Source: Siccirubricoccus sp. G192
GTDB taxonomy: Bacteria > Pseudomonadota > Alphaproteobacteria > Acetobacterales > Acetobacteraceae
Assembly (NCBI RefSeq): GCF_019084075.1
Contig: NZ_JAHREN010000001.1
Coordinates: 4,800,501-4,864,500 of the forward strand
Direction of reading: 5' to 3'
DNA: 64,000 nt
Shown: positions 8,050-17,048 of the stretch, piece after piece
How positions within the stretch are numbered: position 1 is the stretch's first letter
How the letters are laid out: each line of letters starts with the position of its first letter
The notes under the pieces: model-generated
The model's input: only the letters and a program-made list of their open reading frames with translations
What the model was told of the DNA's origin: nothing
The model's database searches: none
Translations under genes and position numbers: made by a program

Positions 8050-10041
8050 TTGCGTATCAACGAACCGATCACCGACCGCGAAATCCCGGTCCCGGCGGCG
8101 GAGCCGCTGGTCTCCCGCACCGATCCCGGCGGGCGCATCACCTTCGTCAACCGCAGCTTCGCCGGGGTCAGCGGCTTCACCGAAGCGGAGCTGGTCGGCT
8201 CGCCGCACAACCTGGTGCGGCACCCGCATATGCCGAAGGCGGCCTTCGCCGATCTCTGGGCCACCCTGAAGGCCGGCCGCCCCTGGGAGGGGCTGGTCAA
8301 GAACCGCAGCAAGACGGGCGATTTCTACTGGGTGCGGGCCAATGTCACGCCCGAGCTCACGGCGGGCAAGGTCACCGGCTACATCTCCATCCGCTCGCAG
8401 CCCTCGCGCGCGCAGGCGGCGGCGGCCGAGGCGGCCTATGCCCGGATGCGCGCGGGCACGGCCCGAAACCTTGGCCTGCGGGATGGCGAGATTGTCTCCC
8501 GCAGCCCGATGGCGCGGCTGCGGCAGGTCGCCGCCAGCATCACCGGGCGGCTGCTGGCCGCGGCGGCCGTCGTGGTGGCGGCGCTTGGCCTGGCGGGCTG
8601 GCCCGGCCTCTCCGGGTCCGCCGCCGGGCTGGCGGCCGCACTGGGCGGCCTGGCCACGATCGGCTGCGGGGTGCTGGTGCTGCTGGCCATCCGCCGGCCG
8701 CTGCGCCGGCTGGAGGCGCATCTCACGGCCCTGGCGCAGGGCGACCTGACGCGGGAGATCGAGCTGCCGGCCGCCGGGGAATTCGGCCCGGCCTTCTCCC
8801 TGCTGCGCGCCCTCCGCGCCAGGCTGGCCTTCGCCGAGCAGGAGCGGCTGGAGCAGGAGCGGCGCGTCGCGATCGCGCGGCGCGAGGCGGTGCGCGACAT
8901 GGCCACCAGGATCGAGGCCGTGGCCGACGAAGCGGTTGGCGGCATGGTCGAGCGCGCCGCCGAGATGGCCCGCAATGCGGAGGACGTGGCGCAATCCGCC
9001 GCCCGGGTCGGCGGCAATGCCGAGGCCGTGGCCGGGGCGGCGAGGCTGTCGCAGGGCAATGCCCAGGCGGTGGCGGCGGCGGCAGAGCAGCTCAGCGCCT
9101 CGATCCGGGAAATCTCCAGCCAGGTGGCGCATGCGAGCGACGTTGCGCGGCGCGGCACCGGGGATGGCCACCGCGCCCAGGACACGGTGCGCGGCCTGGC
9201 GGACTCCACCTCCCGGATCGGCGATGTCGCCCGGCTGATCGAGGACATCGCCAGCCGCACCAACCTGCTGGCGCTCAATGCCACCATCGAGGCGGCCCGC
9301 GCCGGCGAGGCCGGCAAGGGCTTCGCCGTGGTGGCCGGGGAGGTGAAGGCGCTGGCCGCCCAGACCGCCAAGGCCACGCTGGAGATCACCCAGCAGATCG
9401 GCGCCATCCAGGCCGAGACCCAGACCTCGGTGACGGTGATCGAGGGGGTGGGCCGCACCATCGGCGAGATCGCCGAGGTGACGGTCGCGGTGGCCGCCGC
9501 GGTGGAGCAGCAGGCCGCGGCGACCCGCGAGATCAGCCGCAACATCGCCGAGACCACCGGCGCCGCGCAGGAGGTCTCGGACCGCATCGCCGAGGTCTCG
9601 CGCGAGGCGGCGGAAACCGGCCGGCGGGCCGGGGAGATGCAGGCCGCCAGCGCCGCCGTCGCCGGGAACACCACGGCGCTGCGCCGGACCATCAACCATG
9701 TGGTCCGCACCGCCAGCGCCGATGCCGACCGCCGGCTGCATGCACGGCATCCGGCGGGGGAGCCCTGCACCTTGCTGCTCGGTGGCGAGCGGCACGGCAC
9801 GGTGCTGAGCAACATCTCCCGCGGCGGTGCCCTGCTGGCCCTGCCGGAGGGTGCCCGCGTCGGCGAGCGGGGCAGCCTGGTGCTGGACCGGCGTGGCGGC
9901 GCCCGGGCGGCGGTGGAGGTGCTGGAATGCGACCCGGAATCCGGCGGCACCCGGCTCCGCTTCACTGCCGAGGCGTTGGAGCCCGCCTTCGAGGCGGCGC
10001 TCGCCGCCCTCACCGCCGGCAAGCGGGCGCAGGCCGCCTGA
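8050..10041 (+). CDS. Aer-like PAS methyl-accepting chemotaxis protein with C-terminal PilZ domain
   Basis: A 663-residue inner-membrane signal protein. Residues about 20-120 are a PAS domain of the Aer type (HNLVRHPHMP, then PWEGLVKNR and GDFYWVRANVTP). Two hydrophobic segments (about 164-186 and 192-214) anchor it. A HAMP-like linker leads to a methyl-accepting signalling domain whose tip is around residues 396-440 (RTNLLALNATIEAARAGE). A PilZ domain follows with R562-x3-R566 and N588-I-S-R-G-G593, the c-di-GMP binding motifs. It probably senses redox/energy through a flavin (known for Aer) and tunes output by c-di-GMP, as reported for Azospirillum receptors. The start is TTG with AAGGA 7 bases upstream. 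No che genes are nearby. Confidence 0.88.
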   Translation: MRINEPITDREIPVPAAEPLVSRTDPGGRITFVNRSFAGVSGFTEAELVGSPHNLVRHPHMPKAAFADLWATLKAGRPWEGLVKNRSKTGDFYWVRANVTPELTAGKVTGYISIRSQPSRAQAAAAEAAYARMRAGTARNLGLRDGEIVSRSPMARLRQVAASITGRLLAAAAVVVAALGLAGWPGLSGSAAGLAAALGGLATIGCGVLVLLAIRRPLRRLEAHLTALAQGDLTREIELPAAGEFGPAFSLLRALRARLAFAEQERLEQERRVAIARREAVRDMATRIEAVADEAVGGMVERAAEMARNAEDVAQSAARVGGNAEAVAGAARLSQGNAQAVAAAAEQLSASIREISSQVAHASDVARRGTGDGHRAQDTVRGLADSTSRIGDVARLIEDIASRTNLLALNATIEAARAGEAGKGFAVVAGEVKALAAQTAKATLEITQQIGAIQAETQTSVTVIEGVGRTIGEIAEVTVAVAAAVEQQAAATREISRNIAETTGAAQEVSDRIAEVSREAAETGRRAGEMQAASAAVAGNTTALRRTINHVVRTASADADRRLHARHPAGEPCTLLLGGERHGTVLSNISRGGALLALPEGARVGERGSLVLDRRGGARAAVEVLECDPESGGTRLRFTAEALEPAFEAALAALTAGKRAQAA

Positions 10042-10055
10042 GACGGCGGCCGGGC

Positions 10056-10090
10056 CGGGGCGGGGCGGGGCGGGGCGGGGCGGGGCGGGG
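10056..10090 (+). repeat. (CGGGG)7 tandem repeat, G-quadruplex candidate
   Basis: Seven perfect head-to-tail copies of the 5-mer CGGGG lie between the chemoreceptor stop and the transketolase start, followed by CGCCCGGG. Runs of four G every five bases on the transcribed-sense strand meet the pattern for a G-quadruplex and are also prone to slippage. It could affect tkt transcription or translation or simply be a simple-sequence repeat. Confidence 0.8.
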
Positions 10091-10154
10091 CGCCCGGGTT
10101 GCCCCTTCCGGCGCGCCGCCGTATAGGGCGCGCCGATTGGGAGGATCCCTCCGC

Positions 10155-12203
10155 TTGGCGACGCTCGAGCCCGATACCCAGCCGGTTGCCCGGCCCAACC
10201 CCGCCCAGGCCGCCCAGGCCGCGCTGCTCGCGCGCCCGGCGACGGAAGAAAGGCGGATGGCGGATGCGATCCGCGCCCTCGCCATCGATGCGGTGGAGCA
10301 GGCGAAATCCGGCCATCCCGGCATGCCCATGGGCATGGCCGATGTGGCCACCACCCTCTTCACCCGCTTCCTGAAATTCGATGCCGCCGACCCGCGCTGG
10401 CCGGATCGCGACCGCTTCGTGCTCTCGGCCGGGCATGGCTCCATGCTGCTCTATGCCCTGCTGCACCTGACCGGCCATGCCGGGATGGGGACCGAGGAGC
10501 TGAGGCGGTTCCGGCAGTTGCATTCCCCGGCCGCCGGCCACCCGGAATATGGCGAGCATCCCGGGATCGAGACCACCACCGGGCCGCTCGGCCAGGGCAT
10601 CGCCACCGCGGTCGGCATGGCGCTGGCCGAGCGGCTGCTGGCGGCGCGCTTCGGCAAGTCCCTGGTGGACCACCGCACCTGGGTAATCGCCTCCGACGGC
10701 GACCTGATGGAAGGGCTGAGCCATGAGGCCGCCTCGCTGGCCGGGCATCTCGGCCTGGAGAAGCTGACCGTCCTCTATGACGACAACAGCATCTCGATCG
10801 ATGGCGACACCGCGCTCTCCCTCTCGGACGACGCGCTGAAGCGCTTCACCGCCTATGGCTGGGCGGTGCGGCGCATCGATGGGCATGACGCGGCGGAGGT
10901 GGCCTCGGCCTTGGGTTGGGCCATGCGCTCGCGCCGCCCGACCCTGATCGCCTGCCGCACCATCATCGGCTTCGCCGCGCCGACCAAGGCGGGCACCGCG
11001 GCGAGCCACGGCGCGCCGCTGGGCGCGGCCGAGGCGGCGGCGGCGAAATCCGCCCTGGGCTGGAACCACCCGCCCTTCGAGGTGCCGGAAGGGCTGCGCG
11101 AGCGCTGGGAGGCCGCCGGGCGGCGCGGCGCCGGCACCCGCCGGAGCTGGCTGAAGCGCCTGGCGCGACATCCGCAGCAGGCCGAATTCGAGCGCGCCAT
11201 GGCCGGCAGGCTGCCGGAGAACTGGCACGAGCCGCTGGCCGCGCTGCGCGCGAAACTCGCGGAGGACCGGCCGAAACTCGCCACCCGCGTCGCCAGCCAG
11301 CGGGCGCTGGAGGCGCTGGTGCCGGCGGTGCCGGAGATGGTGGGCGGCTCGGCCGACCTCACCGGCTCCAACAACACCAATGTGAAGGGGGTGCCGGCCA
11401 TCGCGCCGGGGAATTTCGCCGGGCGCTACATCCATTACGGGGTGCGCGAGCACGGCATGGCGGCGGCCATGAACGGCATGGCGCTGCATGGCGGCATCAT
11501 CCCCTATTCCGGCACCTTCCTGGTCTTCTCCGACTACATGCGCCCGGCCATCCGGCTGGCGGCGCTGATGCGGCTCCGCGTGGTCCATGTGCTGACCCAT
11601 GACAGCATCGGCCTCGGCGAGGACGGGCCGACGCACCAGCCGGTGGAGCACTTGGCCTCCTTCCGCGCCATGCCGAACATCGCCGTCTTCCGCCCCGGCG
11701 ATGCGATGGAAACCGCCGAGTGCTGGGAACTTGCGGTGAAACGCGCCGAGGGGCCCTCGCTGCTGGCGCTGTCCCGGCAGAACCTGGCGGCCTTCCGCGC
11801 CGATGCCGGCGAGAACCGCTGCGCCCGCGGCGGCTATGTGGTGGAGGAGGCCGCCGGGCCGCGCCGTGCCACCCTGATCGCCTCGGGCTCGGAGATGCAG
11901 GTGGCGCTGGCGGCGCGCGCGGCGCTGGCGGCGGAGGGTATCGCCACCGCCGTGGTCTCCCTGCCCTGCTGGGAGCTCTTCGCGGCGCAGGACGAAAGCT
12001 ACCGCGAACAGGTGCTGGGCGGGGCGCTCCGCGTCGGCATCGAGGCGGCGGCCGGCTTCGGCTGGGAGCGCTGGCTCGGGCCGGAGGGCCTCTTCATCGG
12101 CATGACCGGCTTCGGCGCCTCGGCGCCGGCCGAGGAACTGTACCGGCATTTCGGAATCACGCCGGAGGCCGTGGCCGCGGCCGTGCGGAAGCGGCTAGGC
12201 TGA
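10155..12203 (+). CDS. tkt: transketolase
   Basis: Thiamine-diphosphate enzyme of the pentose phosphate pathway that moves two-carbon ketol units between sugar phosphates. KSGHPGMPMGMAD near the N-terminus is the transketolase signature. The cofactor motif is SDGDLMEGLSHE running to YDDNSISIDGD. The central pyrimidine-domain motif VREHGMAAAMNGMALHGG and the GEDGPTHQPVEHLAS segment are intact. From the TTG at 10155 (GGAGG upstream) it is 682 residues, close to the usual 660-680. An ATG at 10257 with AAAGG is an alternative that would give 648. It is followed directly by gap and pgk, a typical central-carbon cluster. Confidence 0.95.
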   Translation: MATLEPDTQPVARPNPAQAAQAALLARPATEERRMADAIRALAIDAVEQAKSGHPGMPMGMADVATTLFTRFLKFDAADPRWPDRDRFVLSAGHGSMLLYALLHLTGHAGMGTEELRRFRQLHSPAAGHPEYGEHPGIETTTGPLGQGIATAVGMALAERLLAARFGKSLVDHRTWVIASDGDLMEGLSHEAASLAGHLGLEKLTVLYDDNSISIDGDTALSLSDDALKRFTAYGWAVRRIDGHDAAEVASALGWAMRSRRPTLIACRTIIGFAAPTKAGTAASHGAPLGAAEAAAAKSALGWNHPPFEVPEGLRERWEAAGRRGAGTRRSWLKRLARHPQQAEFERAMAGRLPENWHEPLAALRAKLAEDRPKLATRVASQRALEALVPAVPEMVGGSADLTGSNNTNVKGVPAIAPGNFAGRYIHYGVREHGMAAAMNGMALHGGIIPYSGTFLVFSDYMRPAIRLAALMRLRVVHVLTHDSIGLGEDGPTHQPVEHLASFRAMPNIAVFRPGDAMETAECWELAVKRAEGPSLLALSRQNLAAFRADAGENRCARGGYVVEEAAGPRRATLIASGSEMQVALAARAALAAEGIATAVVSLPCWELFAAQDESYREQVLGGALRVGIEAAAGFGWERWLGPEGLFIGMTGFGASAPAEELYRHFGITPEAVAAAVRKRLG

Positions 12204-12233
12204 CCGGGCATCTTGCACAGAGGGGATGAAACC

Positions 12234-13277
12234 ATGGCCGTGAAGGTCGCCATCAACGGGTTCGGGCGCATCGGTCGCCTGGTGCTGCGCGCCGCCATCG
12301 AGAGCGGGCGCGACGATATCGAGGTGGTCGCGATCAACGACCTCGGCTCGGTCGAGGCCAATGCCCACCTGTTCCGCTACGACAGCGTGCATGGCCGCTT
12401 CCCCGGCGAGGTGCAGGTCGAGGGCAACAGCCTGGTCATCACCTGCAACGGCCGCCGCTACGCGCCCATCAAGGTGACGGCCGAGCGCGACCCGACCAAG
12501 CTGCCCTGGCAGGGCGTCGACGTGGCCGCCGAATGCACCGGCATCTTCACCAGCAGCGACAAGGCGGCGCTGCTGCTGAAGGCCGGGCCGCGCAAGGTGC
12601 TGGTCTCCGCCCCCATCACCTGGGCCGAGGAGCATGCCGACATCACGGCGCAGGCGACCATCGTCTATGGCGTGAACCACGACATCCTGAAGCCGCAGCA
12701 CAAGATCGTCTCCAACGCCTCCTGCACCACCAATTGCCTGGCGCCGATGGCGAAGGTGCTGCACGACAAATTCGGCATCCTGCGCGGCTACATGGTGACG
12801 ATCCACGCCTATACCGGCGACCAGAACACCGTGGACACGCTGCACAAGGACCTGCACCGGGCGCGCGCGGCCGCGGTCTCCGCCATCCCGACCTCGACCG
12901 GCGCGGCCAAGGCGGTGGGCCTGGTGCTGCCGGAGCTGAAGGGCAAGCTGGACGGCACCGCCATCCGCATCCCGACGCCGAATGTCTCCATCGTCTCGCT
13001 CGACGTGAACCTGAAGGCCGAGGGCCTGACCAAGGAGCAGGTGAACGCCGCGATGAAGGAGGCATCGGAGGGCGCGCTGAAGGGCATCCTGTTCTACAAC
13101 ACGGAGCCGCTGGTCTCGGTGGACTTCAACCACAACGCCGCCTCCTGCACCTTCGATGCGACGCAGACCCAGAGCATCGACGGCGGGAAGATGATCCGCG
13201 TCATGGGCTGGTACGACAACGAATGGGGCTTCTCCAACCGCATGTCGGACACCGCCGCGCTGCTCGGCAGGCTGTAG
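12234..13277 (+). CDS. gap: type I glyceraldehyde-3-phosphate dehydrogenase
   Basis: A 347-residue cytosolic enzyme that oxidises glyceraldehyde-3-phosphate to 1,3-bisphosphoglycerate with NAD+. The nucleotide-binding N-terminus reads VAINGFGRIGRLVLRA, with Asp36 in AINDL favouring NAD. The catalytic Cys164 lies in SNASCTTNCLAP. Later family motifs TGAAKAVGLVLPELKGKLDG and WYDNEWGFSNR are present. The ATG at 12234 has GAGGGGA upstream and starts 30 bases after tkt ends, so the two are probably co-transcribed. Confidence 0.97.
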   Translation: MAVKVAINGFGRIGRLVLRAAIESGRDDIEVVAINDLGSVEANAHLFRYDSVHGRFPGEVQVEGNSLVITCNGRRYAPIKVTAERDPTKLPWQGVDVAAECTGIFTSSDKAALLLKAGPRKVLVSAPITWAEEHADITAQATIVYGVNHDILKPQHKIVSNASCTTNCLAPMAKVLHDKFGILRGYMVTIHAYTGDQNTVDTLHKDLHRARAAAVSAIPTSTGAAKAVGLVLPELKGKLDGTAIRIPTPNVSIVSLDVNLKAEGLTKEQVNAAMKEASEGALKGILFYNTEPLVSVDFNHNAASCTFDATQTQSIDGGKMIRVMGWYDNEWGFSNRMSDTAALLGRL

Positions 13278-13355
13278 CCCGCAACCCGGCCGCCGGCGGG
13301 GCGCTAGCCCTGCCGGCGTGAATCGGTCCGTCACATAAAAGGAGCAACGCGACGC

Positions 13356-14552
13356 ATGGCCCGCTTCCGCACCCTCGACGATCTCGACCCGAAGGGGAAG
13401 CGGGTCCTGCTGCGCGCCGACCTGAACCTGCCGGTCAAGGACGGGATCATCACCGACCGCACCCGCATCGAGCGGCTCTGCCCCACCATCCGCGAATTGG
13501 CGGAAAAGGGCGGGCGGGTGATCATCTGCAGCCATTTCGACCGCCCGAAGGGCCAGCGCGTGCCGGAGATGTCGCTGCGGCCGATGGCCGAGGCGCTGGC
13601 CGCGGCGATCGGCCGGCCGGTGGGCTTCGCCACGGATTGCGTGGGGCCGGAGGCGGAGGCCGCGGTGGCGGCGCTGCGGGACGGCCAGGTGCTGCTGCTG
13701 GAGAATACCCGCTTCCATGCCGGTGAGGAGAAGAACGACCCCGCCCTGGCCGCGGCGCTGGCGCAGCTCGCCGATGTCTTCGTGAACGACGCCTTCTCCG
13801 CCGCGCATCGCGCCCATGCCAGCACCGAGGGCGTGGCGCGGCTGCTGCCGAGCTTCGCCGGCCGGCTGATGCAGGCGGAACTGGAGGCGCTGGATGCGGC
13901 GCTCGGCAACCCGAACCGGCCGGTGGTGGCGATCGTCGGCGGCGCCAAGGTCTCGACCAAGCTGGAATTGCTGGGCAACCTTTCGAAGAAGGTGGATGTG
14001 CTGGTCATCGGCGGCGCCATGGCCAATACCTTCCTCGCCGCCCAGGGCCACGCCATGGGCCGCTCCCTGCAGGAGGCCGAGATGCATGGCACCGCGCTCC
14101 GCATCCTGGAGGAGGCCGAGGCGGCGCATTGCGAGATCCTGCTGCCCACCGACCTGGTGGTGGCCGCCGCCCTCGCGCCGCATGTGCCGACCCGGACGGT
14201 GGGGGTGGATGCCGTGCCCTCCGAGATGATGGCGCTGGATGTCGGGCCGGACACGGTGGCGATGATCGAGTCCCGGCTGCGCCAGGCCAGCACCCTGGTC
14301 TGGAACGGCCCGCTCGGCGCCTTCGAGACGCCGCCCTTCGATGCGGCGACGGTGGCGGTGGCGCAATCCGTCGCCGGGCTGACGCAATCCGCCGGGCTGA
14401 AATCCATCGCCGGCGGCGGCGATACCGTCGCGGCCCTGAAACATGCGGGGGTGGCGGAGCGGATGACCTATGTCTCGGCCGCCGGCGGCGCCTTCCTGGA
14501 ATGGCTGGAGGGCAAGACCCTGCCGGGCGTGGCGGTGCTGGAGACGGCATAA
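13356..14552 (+). CDS. pgk: phosphoglycerate kinase
   Basis: A 398-residue enzyme of glycolysis making ATP and 3-phosphoglycerate. The substrate-binding motif LLRADLNLPVKDG near the N-terminus, CSHFDRPKGQ, and the hinge/nucleotide motifs VAIVGGAKVSTKLELLGNL and WNGPLGAFETPPF are all intact, as is the C-terminal GGGDTVAAL. AAAGGAGC precedes the ATG. It lies 78 bases after gap in the same direction, as third gene of the tkt-gap-pgk cluster. Confidence 0.97.
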   Translation: MARFRTLDDLDPKGKRVLLRADLNLPVKDGIITDRTRIERLCPTIRELAEKGGRVIICSHFDRPKGQRVPEMSLRPMAEALAAAIGRPVGFATDCVGPEAEAAVAALRDGQVLLLENTRFHAGEEKNDPALAAALAQLADVFVNDAFSAAHRAHASTEGVARLLPSFAGRLMQAELEALDAALGNPNRPVVAIVGGAKVSTKLELLGNLSKKVDVLVIGGAMANTFLAAQGHAMGRSLQEAEMHGTALRILEEAEAAHCEILLPTDLVVAAALAPHVPTRTVGVDAVPSEMMALDVGPDTVAMIESRLRQASTLVWNGPLGAFETPPFDAATVAVAQSVAGLTQSAGLKSIAGGGDTVAALKHAGVAERMTYVSAAGGAFLEWLEGKTLPGVAVLETA

Positions 14553-14624
14553 GGGCGCCACCCGTCCTTCCGTCAACCAATGGTTACTTGAGGGTTAATG
14601 GTCCGGGGGCGTAACCTCCCGGGC

Positions 14625-14927
14625 ATGCAGATCAGCCGCGCCGCACCGATCCGCCGGGACCGCCCGCCGACCGGGCGGCGGCCGGCGTTAACCGCGAATT
14701 CGGATCTCGGCGCGATCATCCTGCGCATGATCAGCAGCACCTCGCTCGCCGGCCTCACCCCGGCGATCGGCCGCAACGAAGCGGCCCAGCCGGCCCGGGG
14801 CATCGCCCAGGCCCAGCCCGCCAGCGCCCGCGCGGACCAGGCCGCGCCGCAACGGCCGCTGGAGGCGGTGCCGCCGCAACCCAGCCGGCCCATGCCGCGC
14901 GGCTCCCTGCTCGACCTGCGGGTTTGA
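14625..14927 (+). CDS. small hypothetical protein
   Basis: A 100-residue protein beginning MQISRAAPIRRDR and ending MPRGSLLDLRV. The middle segment DLGAIILRMISSTSLAGL looks like a short helix, and the rest is Pro/Ala/Arg-rich and probably disordered. No family recognised. The well-formed C-terminus and the stop placed right before a repeat element support it as a real gene, but there is no strong ribosome site. A flagellar or envelope accessory role would be pure guesswork. Confidence 0.45.
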   Translation: MQISRAAPIRRDRPPTGRRPALTANSDLGAIILRMISSTSLAGLTPAIGRNEAAQPARGIAQAQPASARADQAAPQRPLEAVPPQPSRPMPRGSLLDLRV

Positions 14928-14931
14928 GTGG

Positions 14932-14984
14932 CCCGGTCGTCCGGAGGCGAAGCCGGAGGGCGTGAACCGGCCCGCAGGATGCAA
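14932..14984 (+). repeat. dispersed GC-rich intergenic repeat, copy A
   Basis: Starts four bases after a stop codon, between convergent genes. Shares CGGTCGTCCGGAGGCG, AGCCGGAGGGCGTGAA and CGGCCCGCAGGAT with copies at 17109, 43517 and 51884. The outer CCGGT and ACCGG and an inner GGC-GAA-GCC can pair into a hairpin. Probably a REP-like 3'-end element. Confidence 0.75.
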
Positions 14985-15007
14985 ATCCTCCTGGCGCGCG
15001 GCCAAGG

Positions 15008-15937
15008 TCACGGTCCAACGGCGGCCTGTAGGATGCCCGGCGGCTGCGATGCCACCTGCGGCCTCCCCTGGCGCAGGGCGAAGCGCATGATGTCCTCCGC
15101 GACCGGCGCCATCGCCGGCAGCCAGGGCAGCGACATCAGGATGCCGAGATGGCCGACGCCGGGGTAGACATGCGCCTCGACCCTGCCGCCCGCCCCGGCC
15201 ACGCGCTCGGCTAGGCCCTGGAGGTGCCGGGCCTCGACCACCGCGTCAATCCCACCGCCCAGCAGCAGCAGCGGCGGCGCCGCGGCCGTGGCGAAGCTCC
15301 CGGGCAGCAGCGCCGCCAGATCGGGCTGCCCGGCAAAGACCCCGCGCACCGTCCAATGGCGCGGGAAGTCGCCGAGATAGGGGCCGGCGATGCCGATGGC
15401 GCCGGCCAGGTCGCGCGGCCGCAACCCCTGCCCCGCCAGCCATTGCCCGTCCAGCGCCAGCATCATGGCGATATAGGCGCCGGCGGAATGCCCGGCGACG
15501 AAGATGCCCTCCGGGGCGGCGCCGAGCCGCTCGGCATTGCGCCGCGCCCAGGCCACTGCTGCTGCGGCATCCTCCAGGAAGCCGGGAAAGCGCGTCTCCG
15601 GATAGAGGCGGTAATTCGCCACCAGCACCACCGCGCCACGCGAGGCCAGGCCGGAGGCAAGGACCTGGTTCTCCAGGCTGTCCTTGCCGCCCATCTGCCA
15701 GAAGCCGCCATGGAAGAACAGGATCAGGGGCCGCCGGCCCGCCGCCTCGGGCCGGTAGAGATCGAGCTGGTGGCGCGGGCCCTCCGCATAGGGAACATCA
15801 CGCTCGACCACGACGCCGGCCGCGGGTTGGTTGCCACCGGCCGATGGCACGCCACAGGCATCCAGCACGAGGCCGAGGGCAAGCAGGAGCAGCCTCGGCA
15901 ACCGCCGCCAGGGTAGCATGCACCGCAGCATGACCAT
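15008..15937 (-). CDS. alpha/beta hydrolase, probable carboxylesterase lipoprotein
   Basis: A 309-residue secreted or lipid-anchored esterase. An N-terminal hydrophobic stretch (RRLPRLLLLALGLVLDAC) ends in a possible lipobox at Cys28. The oxyanion motif FFHGGFW is at about 75-80, the nucleophile Ser151 lies in VAGHSAGAY, and the remaining triad residues fit Asp231 and His263 (GVGHLG). This arrangement is that of the hormone-sensitive-lipase-like/BD-FAE type of esterase. It hydrolyses small ester substrates, which are unknown. The first ATG (15937) is preceded by a G-rich site, and a start at 15919 is also possible. It lies convergent with the small gene at 14625. Confidence 0.82.
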   Translation of the reverse strand: MVMLRCMLPWRRLPRLLLLALGLVLDACGVPSAGGNQPAAGVVVERDVPYAEGPRHQLDLYRPEAAGRRPLILFFHGGFWQMGGKDSLENQVLASGLASRGAVVLVANYRLYPETRFPGFLEDAAAAVAWARRNAERLGAAPEGIFVAGHSAGAYIAMMLALDGQWLAGQGLRPRDLAGAIGIAGPYLGDFPRHWTVRGVFAGQPDLAALLPGSFATAAAPPLLLLGGGIDAVVEARHLQGLAERVAGAGGRVEAHVYPGVGHLGILMSLPWLPAMAPVAEDIMRFALRQGRPQVASQPPGILQAAVGP

Positions 15938-16085
15938 GGCCCGCCCCCACTGGTTACGGAAACGGTAATCGCTCCATTGCGGGAATGTTCCGCGGCGGAC
16001 CGATCACGTCGTTGCAGGCGCGGCATCGTGTCGCGCCGGGTGGGCGGGGCTTGCAGCGGCGGCAGGGCGCGCGCATCCTTGGCCG

Positions 16086-16634
16086 ATGCCCGGTTTCGTC
16101 CGCAGCATCCCCGAGGGTGACGACCGCGAAAGGCTGACCTGCGCGGATTGCGGCTTCGTCGCCTATGAGAACCCGAAGGTGGTGGTGGGCAGCGTCGTCG
16201 CCGAGGGCGGGCGCATCCTGCTCTGCCGCCGCGCCATCGAGCCGCGCGCCGGCTTCTGGACCCTGCCCGCCGGCTACCTGGAAATGCAGGAGACGGTGGA
16301 GGAAGGCGCCCGCCGCGAAGCCTGGGAGGAAGCCCGCGCCCGCATTGCGCTGGAGGGGGTGCTGGCGGTCTATTCCATCGCCCGGCTCGGCCAGGTGCAG
16401 GTCATCTTCCGTGCCAGCCTGGCCGAGCCAGGCATCGAGGCGGGGCCGGAAAGCCTGGAACTGCGCTGGTTTGGATGGGAGGACATCCCGTGGGAGGAGA
16501 TCGCCTTTCCCTCGGTCCGCTGGGCGCTGCGGCGCTGGCGGGAGACGGCGGGCGCGCCGCTCGGCCCGCCGGCGCTGAATCCGCCGGAGGACCCGCGCGG
16601 CACCCGCCCGCTGCCGCAGGCGCAGGGGCTGTGA
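16086..16634 (+). CDS. Nudix hydrolase with N-terminal zinc-ribbon-like segment
   Basis: A 182-residue pyrophosphohydrolase. The N-terminus carries LTCADCGFVAYENPK, the C-x2-C-G...Y-x-N-P-K element of the Nudix zinc-ribbon leader. The Nudix box GYLEMQETVEEGARREAWEE is complete (G-x5-E-x7-R-E-x2-E-E), so it should be catalytically active, unlike the altered box of the gene at 1689. Likely substrates are ADP-ribose-like or NADH-like compounds. The tail is Pro-rich and poorly conserved. Its stop overlaps the next gene's GTG (GTGA), indicating translational coupling. Confidence 0.88.
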   Translation: MPGFVRSIPEGDDRERLTCADCGFVAYENPKVVVGSVVAEGGRILLCRRAIEPRAGFWTLPAGYLEMQETVEEGARREAWEEARARIALEGVLAVYSIARLGQVQVIFRASLAEPGIEAGPESLELRWFGWEDIPWEEIAFPSVRWALRRWRETAGAPLGPPALNPPEDPRGTRPLPQAQGL

Positions 16635-17044
16635 CGCGCCGGGGCCTGCTGCTGCTGGCGCTTGGCGCCCTGGTCGCCGGCCCGGCCGGGGCGCAGGAGG
16701 CGGCGCCCGAGGCCGAAACCCCGCCCCGCCCGGCACCCGCTCCCCGGCCACGCCGCCGCCGCCGGCCGCGCCAGGCCGCGCGGCCGGAGCCGCCACCGCC
16801 GGAGACCGCCGACCTGACGCCCCCCGCCCCGCCGGCCTCGCGGCTGGAGGCCGCGCCGGTTCCCAACCGGGACCTGGAGGCACCGCGCGTCATCCGGCCC
16901 GAGGGGCCGAGCTTCACCCCCGACGTGATCCAGCGCCGCCTGCCCGGCCGCGGCCAGGCCGCCCAGGGCGTGCCGGACCGCACCGAGGAGCGGCTCTTCG
17001 CCCCCGCCCCCGGCGCCCGGCTGAACCTGCCCTTCAGCTACTGA
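16631..17044 (+). CDS. hypothetical exported proline-rich protein
   Basis: A 137-residue protein starting from the GTG at 16631, coupled to the Nudix stop. Residues 1-22 (MTRRGLLLLALGALVAGPAGAQ) form a clear signal peptide with an A-G-A cleavage site. The mature chain is rich in Pro, Ala and Arg (PRPRRRRRPRQAARPEPPPP), then ends in a more ordered tail, RTEERLFAPAPGARLNLPFSY. No family recognised. It is likely periplasmic and partly disordered. The extended 5' open frame (from 16475) overlaps the Nudix gene and is not used. Confidence 0.6.
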   Translation: MTRRGLLLLALGALVAGPAGAQEAAPEAETPPRPAPAPRPRRRRRPRQAARPEPPPPETADLTPPAPPASRLEAAPVPNRDLEAPRVIRPEGPSFTPDVIQRRLPGRGQAAQGVPDRTEERLFAPAPGARLNLPFSY

Positions 17045-17048
17045 GCGA

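Noticed and set aside
10056..10090. CGGGG repeats considered as a CRISPR or minisatellite array
   Set aside because: The unit is only 5 bases with no spacers, so it is a simple-sequence repeat.
8436..12149. A long reverse-strand open frame across the chemoreceptor and transketolase
   Set aside because: Low-complexity Arg/Ala/His sequence with no domains, fully covered by two well-recognised forward genes.
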